Below are positions 9,601 to 16,682 of a DNA stretch of 64,000 bases, piece after piece (the stretch's first letter is position 1; each line of letters opens with the position of its first letter). This DNA is from Spartinivicinus poritis (GTDB lineage: Bacteria; Pseudomonadota; Gammaproteobacteria; Pseudomonadales; Zooshikellaceae). The notes under the pieces are model-generated. The model saw nothing but the letters and a program-made list of their open reading frames with translations. It was not told the DNA's origin and did not search any database. The translations under genes and the position numbers were made by a program. The DNA is taken from contig NZ_JAPMOU010000014.1 of NCBI RefSeq assembly GCF_028858535.1, positions 1-64,000 of the forward strand. Direction: 5' to 3'.

Positions 9601-10563
9601 CTTTCGGCAAGTAATGACAAAATTCAAGATACGCTAAAAAAAGGGGCGATTGGCTATCTAACTAAGCCGATTAATATAGACCAGATGGAGTCGATGTTAG
9701 CGAAAGTGTCGAATGTAAATCAGAATTCAATTAAGAATATATTGGTTATAGAAGATGATAAGAACACTCAAGCAGCTATCTACAAACTACTGGCGACTAA
9801 AGAGTTAGAAGTTACTACTGTGAGTGAAGGTGAAGCAGGGCTCAATAAGCTCAAAGAAAAACACTTTGACTGTATTATTCTTGATTTACAGTTGCCGGAT
9901 ATGACAGGATTTGATTGGTTAGAAATAGCTGATAAAAGTATTAATATAGATGCTAGTTGTCAAGTTCCACCTGTTATTGTCTATACAGCAAGACAGTTAA
10001 GTAAAGAAGAAAGTATGAGACTAGAGGAGTACACCGGATCGATCATAATTAAAGGTGCACACTCACCAGAGCGGTTAATGGATGAAGTTATGCTTTTTTT
10101 GCATAGTGTTGCATCAAGCTTAAGTGAAGAGCAACATCATATTCTTATAGATCAACATAACCCTAAAAAAATACTTGAATCAAAAAAAGTATTACTAGTA
10201 GATGATGACATGCGTAATATTTTTGCTATGTCAAAGCAGCTTAAAAAACATGGTATGGAAGTACTTATTGCGGATAATGGTAAAATGGCATTGGATCAAT
10301 TAGATAAGACAGTAGGTATTGATTTAATAGTAACGGATATTATGATGCCAGTGATGGATGGTTATGAAACAATCGAAAAAATTAGAAATAACCCTATATA
10401 TAAAGATATACCCATTATTGCATTAACTGCGAGGGCAATGCCTGATGAACGACACAAGTGTTTGCAAGCAGGCGCAAATGACTACTTAGCAAAACCAGTT
10501 GATATTGATGTGTTATTAACTTTAATGAAAGTTGTTTTGTCTAAAAATAAAGCAGTTGCCTAA
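6655..10563 (+). CDS. Hybrid histidine kinase, Cache-HAMP-GAF with three receivers
   Basis: A 1302-residue inner-membrane hybrid kinase. Order: TM1 (about 11-30), periplasmic Cache-like sensor (about 32-310), TM2 (313-333), HAMP (334-385, ending DEIGVLANSFN), GAF-like domain (about 393-541), a long Glu/Lys-rich coiled coil (545-625), and HisKA with H638 in MSHELRTPLN. The HATPase domain (about 735-857) has DTGIGV and GGTGLGLAIS. Three receivers follow, with phospho-acceptors D954 (LDLMLPDIDG), D1077 (LDLQLPDMTG) and D1228 (TDIMMPVMDG). All catalytic residues look intact. The ligand is unknown. A repeat element begins two bases after the stop. The following genes (cheR, REC-kinase, receiver) suggest a multi-branch phosphorelay. 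Confidence 0.93.
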   Translation: MLVSPKISTKFMAMAIFLVGLTSFITDRVYFYNTQNILVKEEIEELEEEARLLRAPIQKAIIELKDSVQRLHDKPTLLSVLESASHDHLDELAKDFRTLLQQNPVYSKVRYVDAMGKELLRLDRKGPIIIRTSENKLQGIAGESYFNEAISIDAGKIYLSEIEPNREFGQIVRPITHVLRVAQPTYNKNDEFVGVIIINLNMSELLSELSQQVNNKRELFVTNTYGEYLWHPQRKHILGFTTQKVTIQDEFPKSHQVVEGSKRKLLAETVDGRILSYIALPFDSLDSNRLLGIGLSAEKNVLLHEVNALQKKNMLFSVVLIIIAAAIAILFSKLITKPLTRITAITEKFPDYSDADKKLTLDRRDEIGVLANSFNKLITQILEQEWLRNGHLELATKIRGKLTPNEVAYSSLQCLATYIGASLGAFYRLCENNSLVLLEGYAIKGNSKAKKYIESGDSILATVLEEGIVKIDNHLPDNYFFTHSGLGEARPTNRLIAPIVAERKIVALIELATLAPLSKKAELLLEQTAETIGMTLLSAEARDEIARMLEDSNLQQEELKVSNDELAIKTKELEESQDELTAKTAELETTNVSIEEKNKKLETQKEQLAKNTEEIKRKMEEVEQVSQYKSEFLANMSHELRTPLNSLLILAKSFQDNEDGNLTESQVEEAAMIYSGGVELLNLINDVLDFSKIEARKISIIKNNENIAGIVQKLIRLFLPLAAEKNIALKSEIDQDVPEILFTDVQRLEQILKNLLSNALKFTSKGCVKLKVSISKSNMIAFAVIDTGIGVDQKAHKDIFEAFKQEDGSIDRKYGGTGLGLAISLKLAKLLDGEIKVKSVKGVGSTFTLLLPLQTSNETTSETILTVEENNPKPSLSPLHATVDALPSTSRDKAVAKPLNNVSNTILIVEDDIRFAGNLSKFISNRGYHILTATTGKEALLMVQKYMPSVVILDLMLPDIDGLKVLEQLKADLKTRHIPVHILSASNDKIQDTLKKGAIGYLTKPINIDQMESMLAKVSNVNQNSIKNILVIEDDKNTQAAIYKLLATKELEVTTVSEGEAGLNKLKEKHFDCIILDLQLPDMTGFDWLEIADKSINIDASCQVPPVIVYTARQLSKEESMRLEEYTGSIIIKGAHSPERLMDEVMLFLHSVASSLSEEQHHILIDQHNPKKILESKKVLLVDDDMRNIFAMSKQLKKHGMEVLIADNGKMALDQLDKTVGIDLIVTDIMMPVMDGYETIEKIRNNPIYKDIPIIALTARAMPDERHKCLQAGANDYLAKPVDIDVLLTLMKVVLSKNKAVA

Positions 10564-10565
10564 AG

Positions 10566-10648
10566 CTATACCCAATACGAATGGTTCTTTGGTGCGGCCA
10601 TCGAGTGACGAGGCCCCATGAGCCTAGAAATCATTCGTGAAGGGTATA
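10566..10648 (+). repeat. Interspersed repeat A, copy 1 (inverted ends)
   Basis: An 83-bp element starting two bases after the hybrid kinase stop. Its ends are inverted repeats: TATACCCAATACGAATG at the left and the complement of TATACCCTTCACGAATG at the right, 14 of 17 matching. The internal GGTGCGGCCATCGAGTGACG and CCCCATGAGCCTAGAAATC blocks recur, inverted, in the copy at 20525-20749. It looks like a small non-coding MITE- or REP-like element. Confidence 0.8.
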
Positions 10649-10705
10649 GTATCGTTAATCATTTTGTAAAATATAAATTGTAATAAGTAAACAGAGTTTG
10701 CTAAC

Positions 10706-11524
10706 TTGAAATCTATAATAAAAATTGAGCTTGATATTTTATTAGACGCTGTAAAAAAATGCTACGGTTACGATTTTAGTCACTATTCAAAGGATGTACT
10801 CATTCGACGACTGAGTGATTTAACTAAAAAGCAAAATGTTATTCATATATCCGAACTGATTCCTAGGTTGTTATGGGAGCAGAGTTTTATTTGTCACTTA
10901 ATAGAAACTATTACTATCAGCATTACTGAATTTTTTCGAGATCCTGATTTTTTTGACAGCTATTATAAGCATATTGTACCAGTACTCACCACATATCCTT
11001 ACTTTAAATTATGGCACCCAGGCTGTTCAACTGGAGAAGAGCCTTATTCGGTCGCTATTTTATTACAAGAAAATAACTTATTAGATAAAGCTATTATTTA
11101 TGGTACTGATATTAGTAGTCAATCATTAGAGTCTGCTAGGTTAGGTGTTTATTCTCTACTAGGCTTAAAGAAAGGAGTAGAAAATTGTAAACAGATAAAT
11201 GACATTAATTTGTTTGATTATTTTAGTGTCGATTACAAATTCGGTAAGATTGATGGTGGTTTGAGCAAAAAAATAACATTTTCATATCATAATCTTGCAA
11301 AAGACAGTGTTTTTGGTGAAATGAATGTGATTTGTTGTAGAAATGTTTTAATTTATTTTGACAATGAGTTGAAAAACAGTGTATTGACATTGTTAGCTAA
11401 CAGCCTTCGCTATGGTGGATTTCTTTGTCTGGGTAAAAGTGAGAGTTTACATAGTACTGTAATAGAAAGACAATTTGATGTTATAGATCACAAACAAAGC
11501 ATATATCGTAAAAGATTAATTTAA
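10706..11524 (+). CDS. cheR: CheR-type protein-glutamate methyltransferase
   Basis: A 272-residue S-adenosylmethionine-dependent methyltransferase of the CheR family, which methylates glutamates on chemoreceptors or related signalling proteins. The N-terminal helical domain is followed by the SAM-binding motif HPGCSTGEEPYSVA, then GTDISSQSLESARLG, the catalytic-domain CRNVLIYFD and a final GKSESL. The start is TTG: no suitable ATG lies upstream, and the conserved N-terminal helix requires this start. No cheB, chemoreceptor, cheA or cheW gene lies in the window, so its substrate is probably a non-chemotaxis target such as a kinase of this island. Length is typical (E. coli CheR has 286 residues). 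Confidence 0.9.
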   Translation: MKSIIKIELDILLDAVKKCYGYDFSHYSKDVLIRRLSDLTKKQNVIHISELIPRLLWEQSFICHLIETITISITEFFRDPDFFDSYYKHIVPVLTTYPYFKLWHPGCSTGEEPYSVAILLQENNLLDKAIIYGTDISSQSLESARLGVYSLLGLKKGVENCKQINDINLFDYFSVDYKFGKIDGGLSKKITFSYHNLAKDSVFGEMNVICCRNVLIYFDNELKNSVLTLLANSLRYGGFLCLGKSESLHSTVIERQFDVIDHKQSIYRKRLI

Positions 11525-11581
11525 ATAAAAATATTTTTTATTTGAAAATACTGGTGACTTATATGTAAGGCTAATTGATAG

Positions 11582-12808
11582 ATGGATAGGAATGAGGTAA
11601 ACAATAGTGTATTATCAGCTTCATTAAAATTTTGTGATGATGATAAAACGAATGAGCGTAATAATGAACGTTCTAAGATTTTAGTGGTTGATGATAGGCA
11701 TGAAAACCTGGTTGCAGTTAGAAAGGTGTTAAAGCCTATTAATGCAGATATTCTTGAGGCTGATTGTGGAAATAAAGCACTTTCTTTAATGCTGCGGCAT
11801 GAGTTTGCTGTCGTTTTGCTAGATGTTCAAATGCCTGATATGGATGGTTTTGAAGTAGCCTCTTTAATGAGGGGGTATGAAAGCATCAGTTCTACGCCGA
11901 TTGTATTTTTAACAGCGATCAGTAAAGACGATTGTTTTGTTGATCAAGCAGCTGAGCTTAATGCAGTGGATTATGTTTTTAAGCCGATTAATCCAAATAT
12001 TTTAAGAAGTAAAATAAAAGTGTATGTTGAACTTTATGAACAGAAGAAATCTTTAAAAAGATTGAATGAGAGTTTGATTAAAAAAAACAAAGAGTTGGAG
12101 ATTTTTGCTTATATCTGCTCCCATGATTTGCAAGAGCCAGTCAGGTCAATTATGTCTTTTTCAAGCCTTTTGGCTAGTGATTATAAGGATGTTCTCGATG
12201 ATCAAGGAAATAAAATTTTAGATGTCATTCAGCGCAATGCAGCGAATATGCATAAAATGATTAATGATATCTTTATTTTTTGTCGAGTTGAGAAAAAAGC
12301 AGTAGAAGTGGAGCTTGTTGACTGTCAAACATTGGTAGATCAATTACTAATAGATATTGATGCTGAGATAAAAAGCAAGGATGCATGTATTAGTTATAAT
12401 TGTTTGCCTGTAATATACTCTAATAAACTATTGGTTAAAGTTATATTTGAACACCTGATTACTAATGCTTTAAAGTTTTCTTATCCTAAAAGAAGACTAG
12501 AGATTAGCATAAATGCTGAAAACTGTGAGAGTTTTTGGCTATTTTCAGTAGCAGACAATGGGATTGGTATTGACCCTGATTATAAAGATAAGGTGTTTGT
12601 TCCATTTCAACGAATACATCGAAAAGATGTTTATCCTGGAACAGGAATAGGCTTGAGTATATGTGAAAAGTTTATTAACTATTATGGGGGAAGTATCTGG
12701 TTTGAAAGCGAACCAGGTATTGGTACAACTTTTTACTTTAATATGCCAAAGAAACTAAAGGATATGGTTGATGAGTCAGTCAAAAGTGCTGGAAATATTA
12801 CTAATTGA
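11582..12808 (+). CDS. Histidine kinase with N-terminal receiver domain
   Basis: A 408-residue soluble REC-HisKA-HATPase protein. The receiver (about 33-150) has acidic VVDD and phospho-acceptor D81 in LLDVQMPDMDG. A coiled linker leads to phospho-acceptor H181 in SHDLQEPVRSIMSFS. The ATPase domain shows LITNALKF, DNGIGIDPD, PFQRIH and GTGIGLSICEK. It can receive phosphate through its receiver and pass it on, so it could sit in the middle of a relay fed by the hybrid kinase. The H-box is near-identical to that of the membrane kinase at 4728-6350, suggesting duplication. Its end overlaps the next receiver gene by 38 bases. Confidence 0.92.
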   Translation: MDRNEVNNSVLSASLKFCDDDKTNERNNERSKILVVDDRHENLVAVRKVLKPINADILEADCGNKALSLMLRHEFAVVLLDVQMPDMDGFEVASLMRGYESISSTPIVFLTAISKDDCFVDQAAELNAVDYVFKPINPNILRSKIKVYVELYEQKKSLKRLNESLIKKNKELEIFAYICSHDLQEPVRSIMSFSSLLASDYKDVLDDQGNKILDVIQRNAANMHKMINDIFIFCRVEKKAVEVELVDCQTLVDQLLIDIDAEIKSKDACISYNCLPVIYSNKLLVKVIFEHLITNALKFSYPKRRLEISINAENCESFWLFSVADNGIGIDPDYKDKVFVPFQRIHRKDVYPGTGIGLSICEKFINYYGGSIWFESEPGIGTTFYFNMPKKLKDMVDESVKSAGNITN

Positions 12809-13220
12809 AGACAATGAATGTGACGTTGAATTAGCAAAAATAGCATTTGAGCGTTGTGATGGAGATTGCAATATTAATGTTGCCTATGATGGTGTTGAAG
12901 GCGTCAGGTACTTAAAAAAGGAAGGTGAGTTTAAGGATGTAACAAAACCTTCCATTATTTTATTAGACTTAAATATGCCCAAAATGTCTGGGAATTCTGT
13001 TTTAGAGTTTTTAAGAAATGATGAAGCGCTTAGGTCGATACCGGTTATTGTATTTTCTACATCTGAATCAAATTCGGATATTATAGAGTCCTATATCAAT
13101 AATGCGAGTTGCTATATTGTTAAGCCTTTTATTATTAGTGATTACATTTCCATTGCAAACCAGATTATTGCTCATTGGTTGGAATCAGCAAGCTTACCAA
13201 AAACTATCCAAGCAAAATAA
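12771..13220 (+). CDS. Stand-alone response regulator (Rcp1/CheY-like receiver)
   Basis: A 149-residue single receiver domain with acidic residues in LLIEDNECD, phospho-acceptor D66 in LLDLNMPKMSG, switch Ser/Thr in IVFSTSES and the conserved Lys in IVKPF. It overlaps the REC-kinase gene by 38 bases. The chosen ATG at 12771 has AAGGA eight bases upstream; a TTG one codon earlier is possible. The tight overlap indicates translational coupling and a kinase-regulator partnership, mirroring the pair at 4311-6350. No output domain is present, so it acts by protein contact or phosphotransfer. Confidence 0.9.
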   Translation: MSQSKVLEILLIEDNECDVELAKIAFERCDGDCNINVAYDGVEGVRYLKKEGEFKDVTKPSIILLDLNMPKMSGNSVLEFLRNDEALRSIPVIVFSTSESNSDIIESYINNASCYIVKPFIISDYISIANQIIAHWLESASLPKTIQAK

Positions 13221-13403
13221 TAGTTTATCTTTATATTGAAAGTTAGTACCTGATGCTTAATTAGTAATTGAAGTGATTGAGTTACTTGTTATTACCTACT
13301 GGTCCGAGAGTAGAGCGTAATAAGTGCTAACATAACCTCATACAGTAGTTGTTTTTCTACCCTCATTAGTGACACGTTTTTAACATTGCCAAGGAGATAG
13401 GCG

Positions 13404-15374
13404 ATGAAAGAGCAAGCTGTAGCTAAGCCTACATATCAGGAAGCCAATACCAGTCAACTGTTAGTTTCAAATGAATCGATATCTTTACAGACAGTAGATC
13501 AGACCATTAAACAGGCTGAGTCAACTAGTAATGATGTTAACTATGAGACCAAGCGGAGCTTGCCAGCTAGCTCAGAAAATAATGCTATTTTAGACTCAAC
13601 TCAACTTGATATTGAAAAGTTACAAGAAGCATTACTCGCAGGACAAGACCCGACTGCTGTAGGAGAAGCAACTGCAGCAGGTATTCCTGCCAGTAGTGGC
13701 CCTGGGGAGGGAAATGAAGGAAGTTCTGTTATTCCTGTGGTTAACCGTGATGGCCATGAAACTATTTCTGACAGTGGGTTTGAAACTGAAGGGTTAGTTT
13801 ATGACTTGATTAGTGTTTTGTCAGATAAAGAGCCAGAACTGACTGGGCTGGGAGCTATAGACGGCGATAATAGTATAAGCATACCACCGTTTAGTTTTAC
13901 GCCAAGTCTTACTCCTAACCCTGGGCTGGGACAGTCTACTTCTGACACAACAGGGCCTGTGGTTTCAGAACCGAGCCCTGAACCTTCAGTTGAACCTGAG
14001 CAACCCACGACAGGTTCAGGGCCTACGCCACAACCGCAGCAGCCAGAGCCTACATTTACTGCACCTACTATAAGCTTGAGCAGTGTGGTCGGTAAATCAA
14101 TGTTTTTTACCAACTTTGATATTGAAGGCTTTAAACCTGTTATGGGAACCTTTGTGGATAGTTTGGATGGTTGGCTTCCTAAGTCTGGTGAAAAAATAGA
14201 AGCTTGGCGTGAATATGAAGAAGGTGAAATTCCTAATTTATACGGCTTTGGTAGGTATTCAGCGCACTCGGGTGCCAACTTTATTGAGTTAAATAGTGCG
14301 CAGCCAGCAAACGGACCATATCCTGCTTTTGCAAATTTTGCTGATGTTACGAGTGCTACTGAGATTAATCGAGTCGTCAATACGCAGGAGGGGGGTATTT
14401 ATGAATTCAGTTTTTATTATTCCGCCAGACCGTTTTTTAATGAGAGTGTGACGGAAATAGAGGTGTTGTGGAACAATGAAGTGATAGAAACCATTGCGTT
14501 AGATGGCACTCATCTCAAAGATACGAATTGGCAACTGTTTAAGTATACAATGATCGGGGATGGTGAGCCTGCAACAGTAACAATCCGTCATACAGGAGAC
14601 CCTTCAGTTCAAGGAAGAGGGGCATTTTTAGATGATCTTCAAATAACAGAAATTACAGGTGGCGGTGTAGTTGCGGGATATGAAAATAAGGAAATTGGTT
14701 TACCTGATTTTGCGATTGAGTATGCTAACGCCTCCGATAAAGACGATGTTCAGGTTTGGCTGAGAGGATTGCCACAAGGTGCTATTTTATCTGATGGTGT
14801 ACAGCAGCTTGAAGTCAGTGATAGTGAAATTGATATTACTGACTGGAATCATCAGTCGATGACTATTAAGCTAGCCAATGACTTTGTTAGTAATCATTCT
14901 GACGCAAATAAAGTGGATATTGATTTAACGATTGATATCGTGAAAAAAACTGATCAAACTTCTGTCACACAACAGGCGCTAAGAGTCGTTGTTTTGGAAG
15001 AAAATCACTATGAAACAGCTGTTGATAATTACTTAATTGCAGGCAGTGGTCAGGATATCTTTATATTTGGTCAAGATGATCAATCGACTAGTAATATACC
15101 AGAAGTTGATGTTATTGTTGGCTTTGATGTAGCAGAAGATGTATTAAATATTAATGATTTGTTAATAGATTCAACCCAGTCACTGGATCAATACTTAGAC
15201 TTTAACTTTAATGTAACTGATACGGAGATAAGTATCAGCCCTGCAGCAAATGATGATGTTAAGCAAAAAATCGTACTGAAAGATGTCATGCTTAATGAAG
15301 TCTATGATACAACGAATGAGATAGAAATTATTAGTCAGTTGTTTTCTAATCAGCCGGATACGTTAATTGCATAG
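13404..15374 (+). CDS. Short LapA-like type I-secreted surface protein
   Basis: A 656-residue acidic secreted protein. Residues 72-98 (EKLQEALLAGQDPTAVGEATAAG and following) match the LapG-cleavage segment of LapA-type adhesins, with the cleavable TAAG at 90-93, followed by NRDGHETISDSGFET (114-128). A Pro/Glu/Thr-rich linker spans about 165-220. A beta-rich jelly-roll or DUF642/carbohydrate-binding-like module covers about 232-416, and a second beta-rich stretch covers about 425-535. The C terminus (about 540-656) resembles the VCA0849-type type I secretion target: LIAGSGQDIFIF, then DVIVGFDVAEDVLNINDLL. The usual N-terminal plug domain and the long Ig-like repeats are absent. No signal peptide. 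The start follows AAGGAGA with ideal spacing. No secretion or LapD/LapG genes are near. Family placement is by motif recognition; ligand unknown. Confidence 0.8.
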   Translation: MKEQAVAKPTYQEANTSQLLVSNESISLQTVDQTIKQAESTSNDVNYETKRSLPASSENNAILDSTQLDIEKLQEALLAGQDPTAVGEATAAGIPASSGPGEGNEGSSVIPVVNRDGHETISDSGFETEGLVYDLISVLSDKEPELTGLGAIDGDNSISIPPFSFTPSLTPNPGLGQSTSDTTGPVVSEPSPEPSVEPEQPTTGSGPTPQPQQPEPTFTAPTISLSSVVGKSMFFTNFDIEGFKPVMGTFVDSLDGWLPKSGEKIEAWREYEEGEIPNLYGFGRYSAHSGANFIELNSAQPANGPYPAFANFADVTSATEINRVVNTQEGGIYEFSFYYSARPFFNESVTEIEVLWNNEVIETIALDGTHLKDTNWQLFKYTMIGDGEPATVTIRHTGDPSVQGRGAFLDDLQITEITGGGVVAGYENKEIGLPDFAIEYANASDKDDVQVWLRGLPQGAILSDGVQQLEVSDSEIDITDWNHQSMTIKLANDFVSNHSDANKVDIDLTIDIVKKTDQTSVTQQALRVVVLEENHYETAVDNYLIAGSGQDIFIFGQDDQSTSNIPEVDVIVGFDVAEDVLNINDLLIDSTQSLDQYLDFNFNVTDTEISISPAANDDVKQKIVLKDVMLNEVYDTTNEIEIISQLFSNQPDTLIA

Positions 15375-15417
15375 AGATATTATTGTTTTACTGTTATGCT
15401 ATTTAAAAACTATTTAT

Positions 15418-15454
15418 AAGTAAACAGCAAGCGTGCTTGCCTTGTTGTTTACTT
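15418..15454 (+). terminator. Hairpin downstream of LapA-like gene
   Basis: A 14-bp stem (13 of 14 paired; AAGTAAACAGCAAG with CTTGTTGTTTACTT) around a 9-base loop, 44 bases after the stop codon. The T-tract is weak, so it may be a terminator or an mRNA-stabilising hairpin. Confidence 0.6.
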
Positions 15455-15501
15455 TAAATAAAACACTTTAAATATCTGCATAATGATCTAGTGAATAATA
15501 G

Positions 15502-16644
15502 ATGTCTTATAATAGTAACTCTTGTTTAGATAACAATAAACAACACTATCTTAAGGAAGAACTTTACTCGCTTGTCAGAAATGACCCAGCAATTTTTGAG
15601 TTTTTGCAAGCAGGGGCTCTGGATGGCATCTGGTATTGGGACTTGGAAAAGCCTGAACATGAATGGATAAGCCCTCAATTCTGGAAAATCTTAGGCTTTG
15701 ATCCAGCCGAAAAAAAACACCTCGCAGCAGAGTGGCAAGACCTTATTGATAAGGGAGATCTGCAAACTGCGGCTACTAACTTGGATAAGCATTGCTCAGA
15801 TCCTAATTATCCTTATGACCAATTAGTACGTTATCGTCATAAAAATGGCAGTACGGTATGGATTCGCTGTCGTGGAATGGCGATAAGGAATCAGCATGGC
15901 AAGCCGATTAGAATGTTAGGCGCTCATACTGATATTACGCAGCTGAAATTAACAGAAGAAAAGTTAATGCATGCAAATAAAGAATTGAGTGATTTTGCCC
16001 ATGCAGCCTCACATGATTTAAAAGCCCCTTTAAGAACTATTTCAGGCATGTTATCTGTTTTACAAGAATTAATCGGGGATGATATTTCTGAAGAGGGTCA
16101 GCAGATTTTTGAAAAAGTTAATAATACTGCTGTTAGAATGGGGCAGCTGATTCAAGGCTTACTTGAATATGCAGAGCTTACAGGTACTGCCTCTAAAAAA
16201 GAGACAGTTGATAGTGAGCGGCTTATTCAAGATATTCTTAAAGATTTTGCTGAAGACATAAAGTCAACCAATGCGACCATTACTACTTATAACTGTGGGG
16301 TAGTAACAGGGAACCCAGCCATATTAAGACAATTGTTTCAGAACCTGATTAATAATGCCATTAAATATTGCCACAAAGACGTGTCACCGTGCATTACTAT
16401 TACAGGAACAAAGCAAGAAACAAATTGGCAGTTTGCAGTCGCTGATAATGGCCAGGGTATTGAGCCCAAATATCATCAACGCATTTTTCAGTTGCTGCAA
16501 CGCTTGCATCACTATTCAGATGTTGAAGGCAGTGGCTTAGGCTTGAGTTTGTGTAAGAAAGCCGTTGATTATCATGGTGGCCATATATGGCTTACCTCAG
16601 AAGTAGGTAAAGGAAGTACCTTTTACTTTACTCTTAGCCAGTAA
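15502..16644 (+). CDS. PAS-domain sensor histidine kinase
   Basis: A 380-residue soluble kinase with no membrane segment. A PAS_3-type sensor (about 30-153) contains GIWYWDLE, ISPQFWKILGFD and the PAC-like end MLGAHTDITQLK. HisKA follows with phospho-acceptor H171 in ASHDLKAPLRTISG. The HATPase has LINNAIKY, DNGQGIEP, LLQRLH and GSGLGLSLCKK. It belongs to the same catalytic-domain type as the kinases at 3131, 4728 and 11582. No receiver gene is adjacent, so it is an orphan whose partner may be one of the stand-alone receivers upstream. Only 38 bases separate its end from the convergent tesA. Confidence 0.9.
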   Translation: MSYNSNSCLDNNKQHYLKEELYSLVRNDPAIFEFLQAGALDGIWYWDLEKPEHEWISPQFWKILGFDPAEKKHLAAEWQDLIDKGDLQTAATNLDKHCSDPNYPYDQLVRYRHKNGSTVWIRCRGMAIRNQHGKPIRMLGAHTDITQLKLTEEKLMHANKELSDFAHAASHDLKAPLRTISGMLSVLQELIGDDISEEGQQIFEKVNNTAVRMGQLIQGLLEYAELTGTASKKETVDSERLIQDILKDFAEDIKSTNATITTYNCGVVTGNPAILRQLFQNLINNAIKYCHKDVSPCITITGTKQETNWQFAVADNGQGIEPKYHQRIFQLLQRLHHYSDVEGSGLGLSLCKKAVDYHGGHIWLTSEVGKGSTFYFTLSQ

Positions 16645-16682
16645 GCATAAATAAAGGTTTTGATTTGGTATTGAGAGTGCGC

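Noticed and set aside
13799-14380. 193-codon minus-strand frame inside the LapA-like gene
   Set aside because: Mirror of the Pro/Ser-rich linker coding sequence; no ribosome site and no recognisable domain.
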